DNA of 64,000 nucleotides from Ochrobactrum sp. Marseille-Q0166 (lineage in GTDB: Bacteria > Pseudomonadota > Alphaproteobacteria > Rhizobiales > Rhizobiaceae), in the NCBI RefSeq assembly GCF_014397025.1, contig NZ_JACJUO010000002.1, forward strand, positions 473,501-537,500. Direction: 5' to 3'. The notes beneath the pieces are model-generated. The model was not told where the DNA came from. It did not search any database and was given only the letters and a program-made list of their open reading frames with translations. The position numbers were made by a program, and so were the translations under genes. Positions 52,235-61,044 of the stretch are shown piece after piece; position 1 is the stretch's first letter, and each line of letters begins with the position of its first letter.

Positions 52235-53149
52235 ATGGATCGGCTCGATTGTGAACGCATGTTCGTTGCCGTGCTCGATACCGGCAGTTTTTCAGCCGCC
52301 GCCCAGCGGCTTGGAACGAGCAGCGGACAAGCGTCGAAACTCATATCGAAACTGGAAGCCGACCTTGGTGTTCAGCTGATCAGACGCACAACGCGCGCAT
52401 TGTCACCAACGGAAGTCGGCTTCGCCTATTACGAACGCATGAAAGGGCTCTTGCAGGATTTTGATGCGCTCGATGCCGCTGTCCGCAATGCTTCCGGTGC
52501 ACCAACAGGGCGTATTCGGCTGACAGCACCCATGTCGTTTGGAACATTGCGACTAACGCCGGTTCTTCTCGACTTTGCCCGGTCTTTTCCCGATATACAG
52601 ATTGATGTCAGTTTTTCAGACCGGATTGTCAGTCTGGTCGACGAAGGCTTTGATATTGGCGTGCGGATCGGCAAGCCACTGGATAGCAGCCTGATTGCGC
52701 GGCGGCTTTGCGATGCGCGTGTGGTGCTGATCGCATCGCCATCCTACGTCGAAAAGCATGGCTCGCCAGACCATCCGCGTGATCTCGTCACGCATAATTG
52801 CATCATCGATACCAACTTCCGCGAACCCTTTGTCTGGCGATTTGCTCCTTCGCCAGAAGGTGAACCCAGTGCAGTCAATATTGCCGGAAGGCTGCAATTC
52901 TCCAATGGTGAAGCCTGTCTTGAAGCAGCAGCGGCGGGGCTGGGTATTGCCCATGTGCCAAGCTTTATTGCGGGTCCCTCCATTCGCAAAGGTCGCGTAC
53001 TGCAACTGCTAAAAGCCTATGAGGACAAACCGCTCGGCATCCATGCGGTCTATCCACCTGCAAGACATCTGGCATTGAAGGTGCGGGCGCTCGTTGATTA
53101 TCTCGTTGAGCATTTTCACGGAAAGCCGGAATGGGATCGTGACTGGTAG
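52235..53149 (+). CDS. LysR-family transcriptional regulator
   Basis: The 304-residue regulator starts at ATG 52235 (MDRLDCERMFVAVLDTGSFSAAAQRLGTSSGQASKLI), with the HTH at about 15-60. The effector domain follows (IRLTAPMSFGTLRLTPVLLDFARSFPDIQIDVSF, then GFDIGVRIGKPLDSSLIARRL), typical of the DhcR/AaeR-like subgroup. It lies 61 bp after the esterase in the same direction. It may regulate the reductase/esterase pair, but LysR genes are usually divergent from their targets, so this is uncertain. Confidence 0.92.
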   Translation: MDRLDCERMFVAVLDTGSFSAAAQRLGTSSGQASKLISKLEADLGVQLIRRTTRALSPTEVGFAYYERMKGLLQDFDALDAAVRNASGAPTGRIRLTAPMSFGTLRLTPVLLDFARSFPDIQIDVSFSDRIVSLVDEGFDIGVRIGKPLDSSLIARRLCDARVVLIASPSYVEKHGSPDHPRDLVTHNCIIDTNFREPFVWRFAPSPEGEPSAVNIAGRLQFSNGEACLEAAAAGLGIAHVPSFIAGPSIRKGRVLQLLKAYEDKPLGIHAVYPPARHLALKVRALVDYLVEHFHGKPEWDRDW

Positions 53150-53159
53150 AAGTCGCCAT

Positions 53160-53203
53160 TAGAGCGCGTTTCGGTGTGATTGAATGAGATCGTTGCTCCA
53201 AAT
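53160..53203. repeat. RIME-like repeat fragment
   Basis: TAGAGCGCGTTTCGGTGTGATTGAATGAGATCGTTGCTCCA has the same order of blocks (GCGCGTTTCG .. GATGA/GATTGA .. AAATAAGATC/GAATGAGATC .. GTGCTC/TTGCTC) as the second half of the repeat at 26951. It lies between the convergent LysR and ornithine cyclodeaminase genes. Confidence 0.5.
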
Positions 53204-53267
53204 TATTGTCTTAATACGCATCCCCAAGGCAGCTTCGCACTTTTCGTGATGCGCTCCACGAAGAAGA

Positions 53268-53291
53268 GGCGGAACTTACAAATATTCCGCC
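53268..53291 (-). terminator. Terminator of the arginine/ornithine gene cluster
   Basis: Read on the minus strand, GGCGGAA / TTCCGCC forms a 7-bp stem with a 10-base loop, followed by TCTTCTTCG. It lies 22 bases after the ornithine cyclodeaminase stop. Confidence 0.5.
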
Positions 53292-53313
53292 CTTCCCGGC
53301 TTCATTCAACGTA

Positions 53314-54375
53314 TCAAGCAGCCGCCTTAAGATTTTTTTCGCATCTCAGCAACATTCCGTAGAGGTCGCGCGGCTCATCAGGATCTGCAAGCATATCAAG
53401 TTCGATATAGAGCCCCGTTTCCTTCAATTTGCTGCGAACATAGCGCAGTGCCGAGAAATCTTCGATTGCAAAGCCAACACTGTCGAACAAGGTGATAGCC
53501 CGATCTGACGAACGGCCTTCTATAGCTCCAGTGATGACCTGCCAGAGTTCCTTGACGGGATAGTCGGGATCAAGTTGCTGGATTTCGCCCTCAATACGCG
53601 TCTGTGGCGGGTATTCAACGAAGATGTCCGAACGGAGCAGGATGTCTTTGTTCAGTTCTGTCTTGCCCGGACAATCGCCACCCACTGCATTGATATGAAC
53701 GCCAGGGCCAACCATGTTGTCACTGAGAATCGTTGCATATTGCTTGTCGGCTGTGACGGTCGTGATGATATCGGCACCCTCAACCGCTTCCTGAGACGTG
53801 CCAAAGATCGAAATAGAAAGCCCTGTATCGCCCAGATTGCGTGCGCAACGCTCACTCGCTAGGCGGTCAATATCAAAAAGGCGCAGATTTTCGATTCCCA
53901 GAATAGCCTTGAAAGCCAGCGCCTGAAACTCGCTCTGCGCACCATTGCCAATGATCGTCATGGTCTTTGAACCCGGACGCGCAAGGTGCCTGGCCGCGAC
54001 AGCAGACATAGCAGCCGTGCGCAATGCCGTTAAAATCGTCATCTCGGTCAACAGCATTGGATAACCACTGCCAACATCGGCCAGCACACCGAAAGCCGTT
54101 ACAGTCTGGAGACCTTCCTTTGTATTTTTCGGATGGCCGTTCACATACTTAAAGCCATATAGCGTGCCGTCACTTGTCGGCATCAACTCAATCACACCTT
54201 CGTCAGAATGGGATGCGATACGTGGCGTTTTATCGAACTCTTGCCAACGGCAAAAATCTTCTTCGATCACTTCCGCCAGTTCCTTGAGAAAGGTTTCAAC
54301 GCCTACCGTCAGCACCAGCTTCATCATGTGATCGACACTGACGAAAGGAACAATATTCAGCTTTTCATTGGTCAT
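53314..54375 (-). CDS. ocd: Ornithine cyclodeaminase-family protein
   Basis: The 353-residue protein starts at ATG 54375 (MTNEKLNIVPFVSVDHMM). The NAD-binding Rossmann motif is TMTIIGNGAQSEFQALAF (about 135-152) and the substrate region is HSDEGVIELMPTSDGTLYGFKYVNGHP. GVHINAVGGDCPGKTELNKDILLRSDIFVEY completes the OCD/mu-crystallin family. Ornithine cyclodeaminase turns L-ornithine into proline and ammonia without net redox change. It lies 37 bp after a RocB-like gene in the same direction, pointing to arginine/ornithine catabolism. Confidence 0.9.
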   Translation of the reverse strand: MTNEKLNIVPFVSVDHMMKLVLTVGVETFLKELAEVIEEDFCRWQEFDKTPRIASHSDEGVIELMPTSDGTLYGFKYVNGHPKNTKEGLQTVTAFGVLADVGSGYPMLLTEMTILTALRTAAMSAVAARHLARPGSKTMTIIGNGAQSEFQALAFKAILGIENLRLFDIDRLASERCARNLGDTGLSISIFGTSQEAVEGADIITTVTADKQYATILSDNMVGPGVHINAVGGDCPGKTELNKDILLRSDIFVEYPPQTRIEGEIQQLDPDYPVKELWQVITGAIEGRSSDRAITLFDSVGFAIEDFSALRYVRSKLKETGLYIELDMLADPDEPRDLYGMLLRCEKNLKAAA

Positions 54376-54412
54376 GATTCTGATCCTTGGTCGGATAGCT
54401 TTGTGCTGAATC

Positions 54413-56107
54413 TCAGGCACGCTTCGACAATAATTCTTCCGCAATCATTGAAACGACCTGCGGCAAGACTTCAAAAGCATATGGCGCATGGACGCGTTCA
54501 AGCTTCTGGTGGAACTCGCGGCCCCACGGCCCAATGTTAACCACCGGAAACTGTAGAGCATCATCCGCTGGTTGATCGACAAGGCGCGCAACTGGCGTGT
54601 TGTGGGAAACCACATCCTGACCCTGTGTCGCCTGCCCCAGAAAACTCATGTCAGAGATTCCCTGAAAATACGGCTTCCAGACCAGTGACTGACCAGGGAA
54701 GGCTGAAAATGTTTGCACGGTTGTCTCGATGGCCTGCTTAAAAGCGCGATCCTTAGCCTGAGTGTCATCAAGATGGCTCGCAGGGTAATGTAGACCGGAA
54801 AAGCCAACAACAACCGCAGGACCGGAGAGATGCGCCACACCGACAAGCCATTCGGTCAGTTGGCGGCTGACAGATAAAGGATTGTCTATGTGGGAAAGGC
54901 GCTTCTCCTGCTCGCTGTAAAGCGCCTCAAACTCCTCACCTGCAACCTCGGCGGCCATTCCACGCAACTGATCGAACGTTATGAGTTTCGGTACTGCTGG
55001 CGTTGCGCCGGCACGTTTGCCAATCAGTTGACCGAAAGCCTCTGACTGCCCCGCAAAACGTTCGACAGCCTCGGTAGCACCTGCCAGCACTTCAGTCTGA
55101 AAGCGCTCAAATAGCTCTTCTGCAGTCATGGCATGATAAAGCCAGTTAAGTGCAATCCAGAAGCGTTCAGGCGTGGTCACTTCATATCCATCGCGCAAGT
55201 CTTTTGCCTCGAGGCAGATTGGCGGTGGTGAGATATCATTTTCATCACGGTCGGCCAATGCTGCATTGCCTTCAAAGCGTGCAAGGATGCCAGCCGCCAT
55301 TGCCTGCGCACTCACACCCTCATAAGGATAGCTTGCATGCGAGCTTAGTCCGATGACCAGCGCAAATGGTAACAGCTTTCCAATCGTCCCTGCGTAGACC
55401 GCGCGTCCCTCCTGACCGTCTCCTTGATCAGACGTCACATCAAGATTGATTGCAGCAGCGATTTCGATGTCGAAATCACGGGCTATCGCGGGTAGCGCAT
55501 TACGCATAGAACGCATGCCACGGCTTTCGCGTTCTTCATCCGGTGTGAACACAAGCAAGAGATTGCCACTGCGATCTGCATCCTCGGCGAATTTTTCTGC
55601 ACATGCTATTCCAACGGCAAGGCCACTCTTCATGTCGAGCATGCCACGCCCCGGAAGAAAATCGCCGCTTAGCAAATCTTCCAGAGCACGTTCTTCCTGT
55701 GCCGAACGTGCACGCTTCGACAAATCTTTAATCAGTGCATCTTTGAGTTTGAGGCTTTCACAAGCCAGAGACTTCAACTCGTGATAATTATCTGTCGCAA
55801 CCGTATCGAAATGACCTGCAAGAGCAAGCGTACGCTTGCCCTTGCCACGAACCAGCGCGACGACATTATGCGTCAGCGGATCGCCATGACTTGCAACCGT
55901 GCGGATATTGTTTGGATTTTGCTGGAAGTAAGGAATTTCCTTCAAAACAGAGACCAGATGTTCGGAAAACCTGGCTTCACCGGGTGTTCCGGTTTCACTG
56001 TTCCATCCAACCAGACGCAGTGCCAATTCCTCGACATGCTGCGCATTAATATGGTTATGCGCCATCGTTACGGCGTTGGACGCGCCGTTTGAAACATTCG
56101 CAGTCAT
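54413..56107 (-). CDS. rocB: M20-family peptidase, RocB-like (arginine utilisation)
   Basis: The 564-residue protein is of the size and order of Bacillus RocB. Metal-site elements of M20 hydrolases are visible: ALAGHFDTVATDNYH (His and Asp), GRGMLDMKSGLAVGI (bridging Asp) and VFTPDEERESRGMRSM (Glu pair). A long insertion lies in the middle and the family C-terminus follows (VVVGFSGLHYPASHLDDTQAKDRAF, DMSFLGQATQ). RocB is required for arginine use in Bacillus but its reaction is not firmly known. The start at ATG 56107 is the first in frame. It is transcribed just ahead of ocd. Confidence 0.87.
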   Translation of the reverse strand: MTANVSNGASNAVTMAHNHINAQHVEELALRLVGWNSETGTPGEARFSEHLVSVLKEIPYFQQNPNNIRTVASHGDPLTHNVVALVRGKGKRTLALAGHFDTVATDNYHELKSLACESLKLKDALIKDLSKRARSAQEERALEDLLSGDFLPGRGMLDMKSGLAVGIACAEKFAEDADRSGNLLLVFTPDEERESRGMRSMRNALPAIARDFDIEIAAAINLDVTSDQGDGQEGRAVYAGTIGKLLPFALVIGLSSHASYPYEGVSAQAMAAGILARFEGNAALADRDENDISPPPICLEAKDLRDGYEVTTPERFWIALNWLYHAMTAEELFERFQTEVLAGATEAVERFAGQSEAFGQLIGKRAGATPAVPKLITFDQLRGMAAEVAGEEFEALYSEQEKRLSHIDNPLSVSRQLTEWLVGVAHLSGPAVVVGFSGLHYPASHLDDTQAKDRAFKQAIETTVQTFSAFPGQSLVWKPYFQGISDMSFLGQATQGQDVVSHNTPVARLVDQPADDALQFPVVNIGPWGREFHQKLERVHAPYAFEVLPQVVSMIAEELLSKRA

Positions 56108-56242
56108 AGATCAAGTCTCCGTCAATGGGAGCGTGTTTCTAAGAAATGCAACACGCTTCTAAAGCTTAGATTTCAATTTTTGAGCATAATCCGACCGGAG
56201 TAAAACGAGGATAGATAAGATTATGCTTAATTTAGCAAGAGT

Positions 56243-56284
56243 TAGAGCACCGATCTGAATCAATCAGATCGAACCGCGCTCTAA
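56243..56284. repeat. RIME-like palindrome at the end of the ATPase gene
   Basis: TTAGAGCACCGATCTGA .. TCAGATCGAACCGCGCTCTAA is an almost complete inverted repeat with TTAGAGC/GCTCTAA ends and an inner CGATCTGA/TCAGATCG stem. It overlaps the last codon and stop of the ATPase gene, so the repeat seems to supply that stop codon. Confidence 0.65.
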
Positions 56285-57045
56285 TGAGAAAGATGCTTGC
56301 GCAGGAATGCTCGCGTCCGCTCTTCGGTGGGATTGGACAGAACCTGATCTGGCGAGCCCTGTTCAACCACCACACCACCATCCATGAACATGACGTGGTC
56401 ACAGACTTCGGCTGCAAAACGCATCTCGTGTGTGACGATCAACATAGTCATATGTTCACTTGCGAGCTGCTTCATAACTTGGTTCACCTCTTCGACCAGC
56501 TCAGGGTCAAGTGCGGATGTTGCTTCATCAAAAAGCATAACCTTCGGCTGCATGGCCAGCGCACGCGCAATCGCAACACGTTGCTTCTGTCCGCCCGATA
56601 GCCGCGCAGGATAGGCATGGCCCTTATCGACAAGGCCCACTTTCGCAAGCAAGCTATTTGCACGTTCCAATGCATCTGCCCGCGAGAGGCCCTTCAGCTT
56701 CATCGGTCCGACCATGATGTTCTGAAGAACGGTTAGATGCGGAAACAGATTAAACTGCTGGAAAACCATCCCCATTTCCTGCCGGATATGGTTGATGTGC
56801 TTTTCGAAAGCGCGCCCCTTGAGTGGGCGATTAACCTGATGTCCATCCAGCCAGATCTCACCGCTTGAGGTTTCTTCCAGCATGTTGATGGAACGCAAGA
56901 GCGTACTTTTTCCGGAACCACTGGGGCCGATAATGGAAACGATCTTTCCTTTGGCTACAGTGAGGTCAATGCCTTTCAAAACCTCGATATCGCCATAGGA
57001 TTTCCTGATCTGACGAAGTTCGATCATGGGGGTCTGTGTGTTCAT
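56281..57045 (-). CDS. Polar amino acid ABC transporter ATPase (GlnQ/ArgT-type)
   Basis: The 254-residue ATPase starts at ATG 57045 (MNTQTPMIELRQIRKSYGD), overlapping the permease stop by ATGA. Walker A is GPSGSGKSTLL (about 39-49), Q-loop GMVFQQFNLFPHLTVLQNI, signature RLSGGQKQRVAIARAL and Walker B VMLFDEATSALDPE (Ala in place of the usual Pro). The extreme C-terminus (RAFLRKHLSH) ends in the RIME-like repeat. It is part of a four-gene importer (binding protein, two permeases, ATPase). Confidence 0.93.
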   Translation of the reverse strand: MNTQTPMIELRQIRKSYGDIEVLKGIDLTVAKGKIVSIIGPSGSGKSTLLRSINMLEETSSGEIWLDGHQVNRPLKGRAFEKHINHIRQEMGMVFQQFNLFPHLTVLQNIMVGPMKLKGLSRADALERANSLLAKVGLVDKGHAYPARLSGGQKQRVAIARALAMQPKVMLFDEATSALDPELVEEVNQVMKQLASEHMTMLIVTHEMRFAAEVCDHVMFMDGGVVVEQGSPDQVLSNPTEERTRAFLRKHLSH

Positions 57046-57698
57046 CGGATAGCTTCCGCTTTCTTGGCCGCTTTGCTCAAAACCCATTCCATCAAAAGAT
57101 TGACGAGGTAATAGAGCACGGCTGCAACGAAGTAGAACTCAAAAGGACGATAGGTTTCGCTGATGCCACGCTGTGCGCTCAACACCAGTTCTGCAATGCC
57201 CAATACCGACAGAACGGCTGTGTCCTTGAGCAGGATAATGCTGTTGTTGCCGACTTGCGGCAGTGCAGTCAGGATCGCCTGAGGAATGATGAAATAGCGC
57301 AGCGCAGCACCATTTCCAAAGCCGAGCGAACGAGCAGCTTCCATCTGCCCCTTATCAACGGCCTCGAGTGACGCACGGAAAATATCAGCGTTGTAGGCAG
57401 CATAATGCATGCCGAGGCCGAAAACTCCCGTCCAAAAGGCTGGCACCATAATGCCTATCTGCGACAAACCATAATAGAGCAGATACAGCTGTAAAAGCAG
57501 CGGTGTACCCATAAACAGAAACACGATGCCGCGGATTGGAAGACTTATCAGCTTTGGGGCGTGAAGCGTTACAATCGCGATAACAATTCCCAAGACAATA
57601 CTAATAAAGCCAGCCAGTACAGTAATCAGTACAGTCCAGAGCAGGCCTATCAGCATCAGCTCTGCATAGGGTGGAACGACGGTAAAATCGAGACTCAT
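57042..57698 (-). CDS. Polar amino acid ABC permease 2
   Basis: The 218-residue permease has about five hydrophobic segments and the HEQR-type features: IRGIVFLFMGTPLLLQLYLLYYGL (about 56-80), EAA loop MEAARSLGFGNGAALRYFIIPQAILTALPQ (about 118-147) and the C-terminal YRPFEFYFVAAVLYYLVNLLMEWVL. It overlaps its neighbours by 4 bp on both sides. Confidence 0.92.
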   Translation of the reverse strand: MSLDFTVVPPYAELMLIGLLWTVLITVLAGFISIVLGIVIAIVTLHAPKLISLPIRGIVFLFMGTPLLLQLYLLYYGLSQIGIMVPAFWTGVFGLGMHYAAYNADIFRASLEAVDKGQMEAARSLGFGNGAALRYFIIPQAILTALPQVGNNSIILLKDTAVLSVLGIAELVLSAQRGISETYRPFEFYFVAAVLYYLVNLLMEWVLSKAAKKAEAIR

Positions 57699-58357
57699 GC
57701 CCCTGCCCTCTTGTCTGCGCTGAAGTAAATTTCAAGACCGCGTACGATCAGGGAAATGACGGCAATAATCACAATATATGCCGCCGCCGCGACCGCAAAA
57801 ACCTCGAAGGGCTTATAGGTAGAGGTCACAAAACGCTGTGCGGTATAGGTCAACTCGACCACGCCGATTGTCGAAACAAGAGCGGTGCTTTTTGTCAGAA
57901 TAACGGTATTCACACCGAGCGAGCGGATCATCAGAGGAGCCGCCTGTGGCAGTATAAAGAGCCGCATCGTTCCTATCCGGCTAAAGCCAAGCGAACGCGC
58001 TGCTTCATTCTGCCCCTTATCGACTGCAAGAATCGCGCCACGCATTCCTTCCGACATATAGGCGCCGATGTTGAAGCCCATCGTGATCACGCCCGCAACA
58101 AAAGGCGAAAATTCAAAGCCAAATTGTGGGCCGCCGAAAAACACCAGAAACAACTGTACGAGAAGCGGCGTCCCACGCATGACACTGATGTAAGCGGTTG
58201 CGATCCAACGCACCGGCGCGTAACGCGAAAACTTCGCTATCACCAACAGGCTCGCAACGATGAGGCCGATGAGCAATGAGACGATAGTCAACTCAACCGT
58301 CACCCATCCTGCCTGAACAATGAAGGGAAAAATCCGCTCAATAAGTGCGATATCCAT
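57695..58357 (-). CDS. Polar amino acid ABC permease 1
   Basis: The 220-residue permease has YISVMRGTPLLVQLFLVFFGGP (about 55-76), EAA loop NEAARSLGFSRIGTMRLFILPQAAPLMIRS (about 118-147) and a C-terminal segment YKPFEVFAVAAAAYIVIIAVISLIV. It forms the heterodimeric channel with the following gene. A 225-bp gap without a gene separates it from the binding-protein gene; GC-rich imperfect palindromes near 58540-58570 (GAGCGGCTCTTCGAACCGCTC) may form an attenuating hairpin there. Confidence 0.92.
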   Translation of the reverse strand: MDIALIERIFPFIVQAGWVTVELTIVSLLIGLIVASLLVIAKFSRYAPVRWIATAYISVMRGTPLLVQLFLVFFGGPQFGFEFSPFVAGVITMGFNIGAYMSEGMRGAILAVDKGQNEAARSLGFSRIGTMRLFILPQAAPLMIRSLGVNTVILTKSTALVSTIGVVELTYTAQRFVTSTYKPFEVFAVAAAAYIVIIAVISLIVRGLEIYFSADKRAGA

Positions 58358-58583
58358 CCTTCAACCTTTCTGCCTCAACTCTGAAAGCATCTGTCACATT
58401 GGAACAAGCACGGCCGCGAGCCGGCAACACCTATGACAAAGTTTAGGAACGAAAGCATTCACCGCTTAACTGCATGGCCGTTTGCCACGACAAAAGCGAA
58501 AGAAGCCAAGCAACAACAATTTTGATGTCGCTTTTCAACAGTGGTCGAGCGGCTCTTCGAACCGCTCGACACCAATGTTCAAA

Positions 58584-59357
58584 TCAACGGATATCCCCAC
58601 CAATCCACTTTTCGGAGATGGTCTTGTAGGTGCCGTCAGCCATCATGTCATCAAGGGCCTTCTGCATGGCATCGCGAAGCTCAGGATTGTTTTTACGCAC
58701 TGCAATACCGATATCATAACGCGGCAGCTGATCGTCTTTTACCTGATCGATAGGCGCATTGCTTTTACTGATCGCTACAAGGACAGGAACATCATCGGCA
58801 ATTACAGCGTCGATACGGCCTGAACCAAGATCGAGTAGCATTTCTGGCAGCCCCTTATACGTGCGGACTTCGTATTTGCCCTGCTCACGCACCCACTTTT
58901 CAGAGGTTTCACCAAGCGTCACACCGATGGTTTTGCCTTCCAGTTCGTTCAGCGACTTGACCGTATCGCCTTTACGTACGAACAGCCCGAGACCGGAACG
59001 ATAATAAGGGCCGACAAAATCAATAGCCTTCTTGCGTTCTTCGGTGATGCCCATCGAACCAACAATGGTATCAAAACGGCCCGTGACGAGGCCAGCAATG
59101 ATCCCATCCCAAGCAGTCGTTACGATTTCAGGTTCAACCTTCAGGCGACGAGCAATTTCAGAGCCGATATCAACGTCGAAACCAACAACCTGATTGTTTT
59201 CATCGACAAAGCTGAACGGCGGGAAAACCCCGGATAGCGCAACGGTCATCTTGCCGCTCTTCTGAATCTTCTCCAGATCGTCAGCCTTAGCTGCATGAGC
59301 GCAGAGAGAGATGCCAAGTGCCACCAGCGCAGTGGAAAAAAGTCTCGCCATTTTCAT
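58584..59357 (-). CDS. Polar amino acid ABC periplasmic binding protein
   Basis: The roughly 257-residue family 3 binding protein starts at ATG 59357 behind AGGGAA (a TTG two codons upstream is less likely). The signal peptide ends CAHAAKA. Family blocks are KMTVALSGVFPPFSFVDENNQVVGFDVDIGSEIARRL, GLVTGRFDTIVGSMGITEERKKAIDFVGPYYRSG and DLGSGRIDAVIADDVPVLV. It is the first gene of the minus-strand arginine/ornithine cluster and divergent from an Lrp-type regulator across 245 bp, the likely control region. Confidence 0.92.
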   Translation of the reverse strand: MKMARLFSTALVALGISLCAHAAKADDLEKIQKSGKMTVALSGVFPPFSFVDENNQVVGFDVDIGSEIARRLKVEPEIVTTAWDGIIAGLVTGRFDTIVGSMGITEERKKAIDFVGPYYRSGLGLFVRKGDTVKSLNELEGKTIGVTLGETSEKWVREQGKYEVRTYKGLPEMLLDLGSGRIDAVIADDVPVLVAISKSNAPIDQVKDDQLPRYDIGIAVRKNNPELRDAMQKALDDMMADGTYKTISEKWIGGDIR

Positions 59358-59602
59358 TATCAAAGTTCCCTAAGATAGCTCCAAACGGAGCCGTTGACGC
59401 TATTTTCTGGCCTTGTAACCGGCCTCAACAGGGAATTGTGCAGCATCCCACCAGCTAGCAGCATTTTAGGAGCCACTTTTATATTCCCCTTGTCGGAAAT
59501 CATTATCCGCAATCACATTGACAAAAAAGAATATAAAGTGATTGTTTTTGTCATAAAATGACGATTCAGTCACAATAAATTACTAAAAAGAAAGTGGGAA
59601 CA

Positions 59603-60019
59603 ATGGATGAATTAGATAAGAGGCTGATTACAGAATTACGCATCAACGGCCGTGCCTCTGTGCCCCAACTGGCAGAGCTGCTGGGAGTGGCACGCGCAAC
59701 GGCGCAGAAACGCCTCGACCGCTTGATCGCCAATGGCGACATTAAAGGTTTTACCGTGCGCGTGCGTGATGATATCGGTAAAGATCAAATCCGGGCTTTC
59801 ATGCTCATCGAAATGTCTGGTGCATCGCTCAAAGCCACCATCGCCGCAATCAAGCGCGTACCCGGACTGACCAGTCTTTGCAATACGAATGGTATTTGGG
59901 ATGTGATTGCAGAGCTTGAAGTCTCGACAATCTCCGAACTAAACGAAGTCATCTCAACAATTCGCTCGCTTCAGGGAGTGAGCAAAAGCGAAACCTTCAT
60001 CATGCTTGGACCTGCATAG
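59603..60019 (+). CDS. Lrp/AsnC-family transcriptional regulator
   Basis: The 138-residue regulator starts at ATG 59603 after GTGGG, with HTH MDELDKRLITELRINGRASVPQLAELLGVARATAQKRLDRLIANGDIKGF (1-50) and a RAM/AsnC ligand domain (GASLKATIAAIKRVPGLTSLCNTNGIWDVIAELEV). Lrp-type proteins sense amino acids. Divergent placement next to the amino acid importer, RocB and OCD genes suggests it activates them in response to arginine or ornithine, like the AsnC-type regulators of ocd/put genes in related bacteria. Confidence 0.92.
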   Translation: MDELDKRLITELRINGRASVPQLAELLGVARATAQKRLDRLIANGDIKGFTVRVRDDIGKDQIRAFMLIEMSGASLKATIAAIKRVPGLTSLCNTNGIWDVIAELEVSTISELNEVISTIRSLQGVSKSETFIMLGPA

Positions 60020-60037
60020 CGAAACACATTTTCGATC

Positions 60038-60532
60038 TTACTTTTGCAGTTTCTGATAACGCTTGATGAGGCGATCACGCTTGAGCTTTGACAGACGCTG
60101 AAGCCAGAAAATCCCGTCAAGCTGATCGATCTCATGTTGATGACAGACTGCAAGCAAGCCATCAGATTCTTCAGTCCACTCAACGCCGTCCATATCCTGA
60201 TAACGCAGATGAATGCGGGCATGTCTTTCAACATCGTCAACAACACCTGGCATAGAGACGCTTCCTTCCTGATGACGGATTTTCTCATCGCAAGCCCAGG
60301 TGATCTCAGGATTGATATAGGTCTTGGCGCTGCCCGGGCCGGAAAGCTCAAGCACCACGACACGCGTCAGAACACCTATATGCGGAGCTGTGATGCCGAT
60401 GCCCGGTGCAGCGCGCAGCGTATCAAGCAAGTCCTGTGCAAGGATACGTAGATTATTATCAAAAACGGTGACCGGTGCTGCAGCAGCACGCAAAGCTGCA
60501 TCCGGAAATTTGACAATCTGTCTAACGGTCAT
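60038..60532 (-). CDS. Peptide-deformylase-like protein with altered catalytic motifs
   Basis: The 164-residue protein aligns by eye with peptide deformylase along its whole length. Motif 1 reads APGIGITAPHIG where active enzymes have GxGLAAxQ (catalytic Gln to His). Motif 2 reads QEGSVSMPG instead of EGCLS (metal-binding Cys to Ser). Motif 3 reads CHQHEIDQLDG instead of HEIDHLDG (second metal-binding His to Gln), keeping only the first His and the Glu. Two of three metal ligands are thus replaced, so deformylation of N-formyl-methionine is unlikely. A housekeeping def must be elsewhere. It converges with the Lrp gene, 18 bp apart. Confidence 0.88.
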   Translation of the reverse strand: MTVRQIVKFPDAALRAAAAPVTVFDNNLRILAQDLLDTLRAAPGIGITAPHIGVLTRVVVLELSGPGSAKTYINPEITWACDEKIRHQEGSVSMPGVVDDVERHARIHLRYQDMDGVEWTEESDGLLAVCHQHEIDQLDGIFWLQRLSKLKRDRLIKRYQKLQK

Positions 60533-61028
60533 TCTGCTTCCCTGCTATTCGCTATCTGCCGATTATGACTTCATCGTCGCGTTAACGATGATGGATTCAC
60601 TGGATCAAACTTAATGAGGCCCGCATAACGCAGAAACCTCAAAAGCTCTATCTCCATTAAAGCTAAAAGCTTTTCAACACAGAGGAGCCCTGTCTGTCTT
60701 ATTAAGGTCTCATCCAAAATTCGCCTGGCAGCAACGGTAACCAACAGCGCGGAGACGCTGCGATGCCTTGCGTAGGTGTGAGCGATTGCAGACGGCAATA
60801 CCACAATCCGTCGCTCCCTCAGACCCTTCATAGGTCATGCTAATGTCGCTCTAATATCCTGTAAGGAAGGAAGCGACTTTTACGCATACAAAAACTACAG
60901 ACGCTGAACCAATATACTCTTACGTCATACGGGATTCTGTTAGCCTATGAAGAATAGGAACGAGTGCCTAGCAAGAAAGCAACACTGTTAAACCTGCCTC
61001 AACGGTACCCGATATAGGCATCTTAACA

Positions 61029-61044
61029 GTTTTCTTGCGAAAAC
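61029..61044. other. Candidate parS-like centromere palindrome
   Basis: GTTTTCTTGCGAAAAC is a 16-bp inverted repeat (GTTTTC / GAAAAC). It matches the repABC parS consensus GTTNNCNGCNGNNAAC except at the two central positions. It lies 726 bases upstream of repA. Only one copy was noticed, so confidence is low. Confidence 0.4.

Noticed and set aside
60571..60831. 86-residue minus-strand open frame next to the deformylase-like gene
   Set aside because: No recognisable motif, no convincing ribosome site and no operon context; not reported as a gene.
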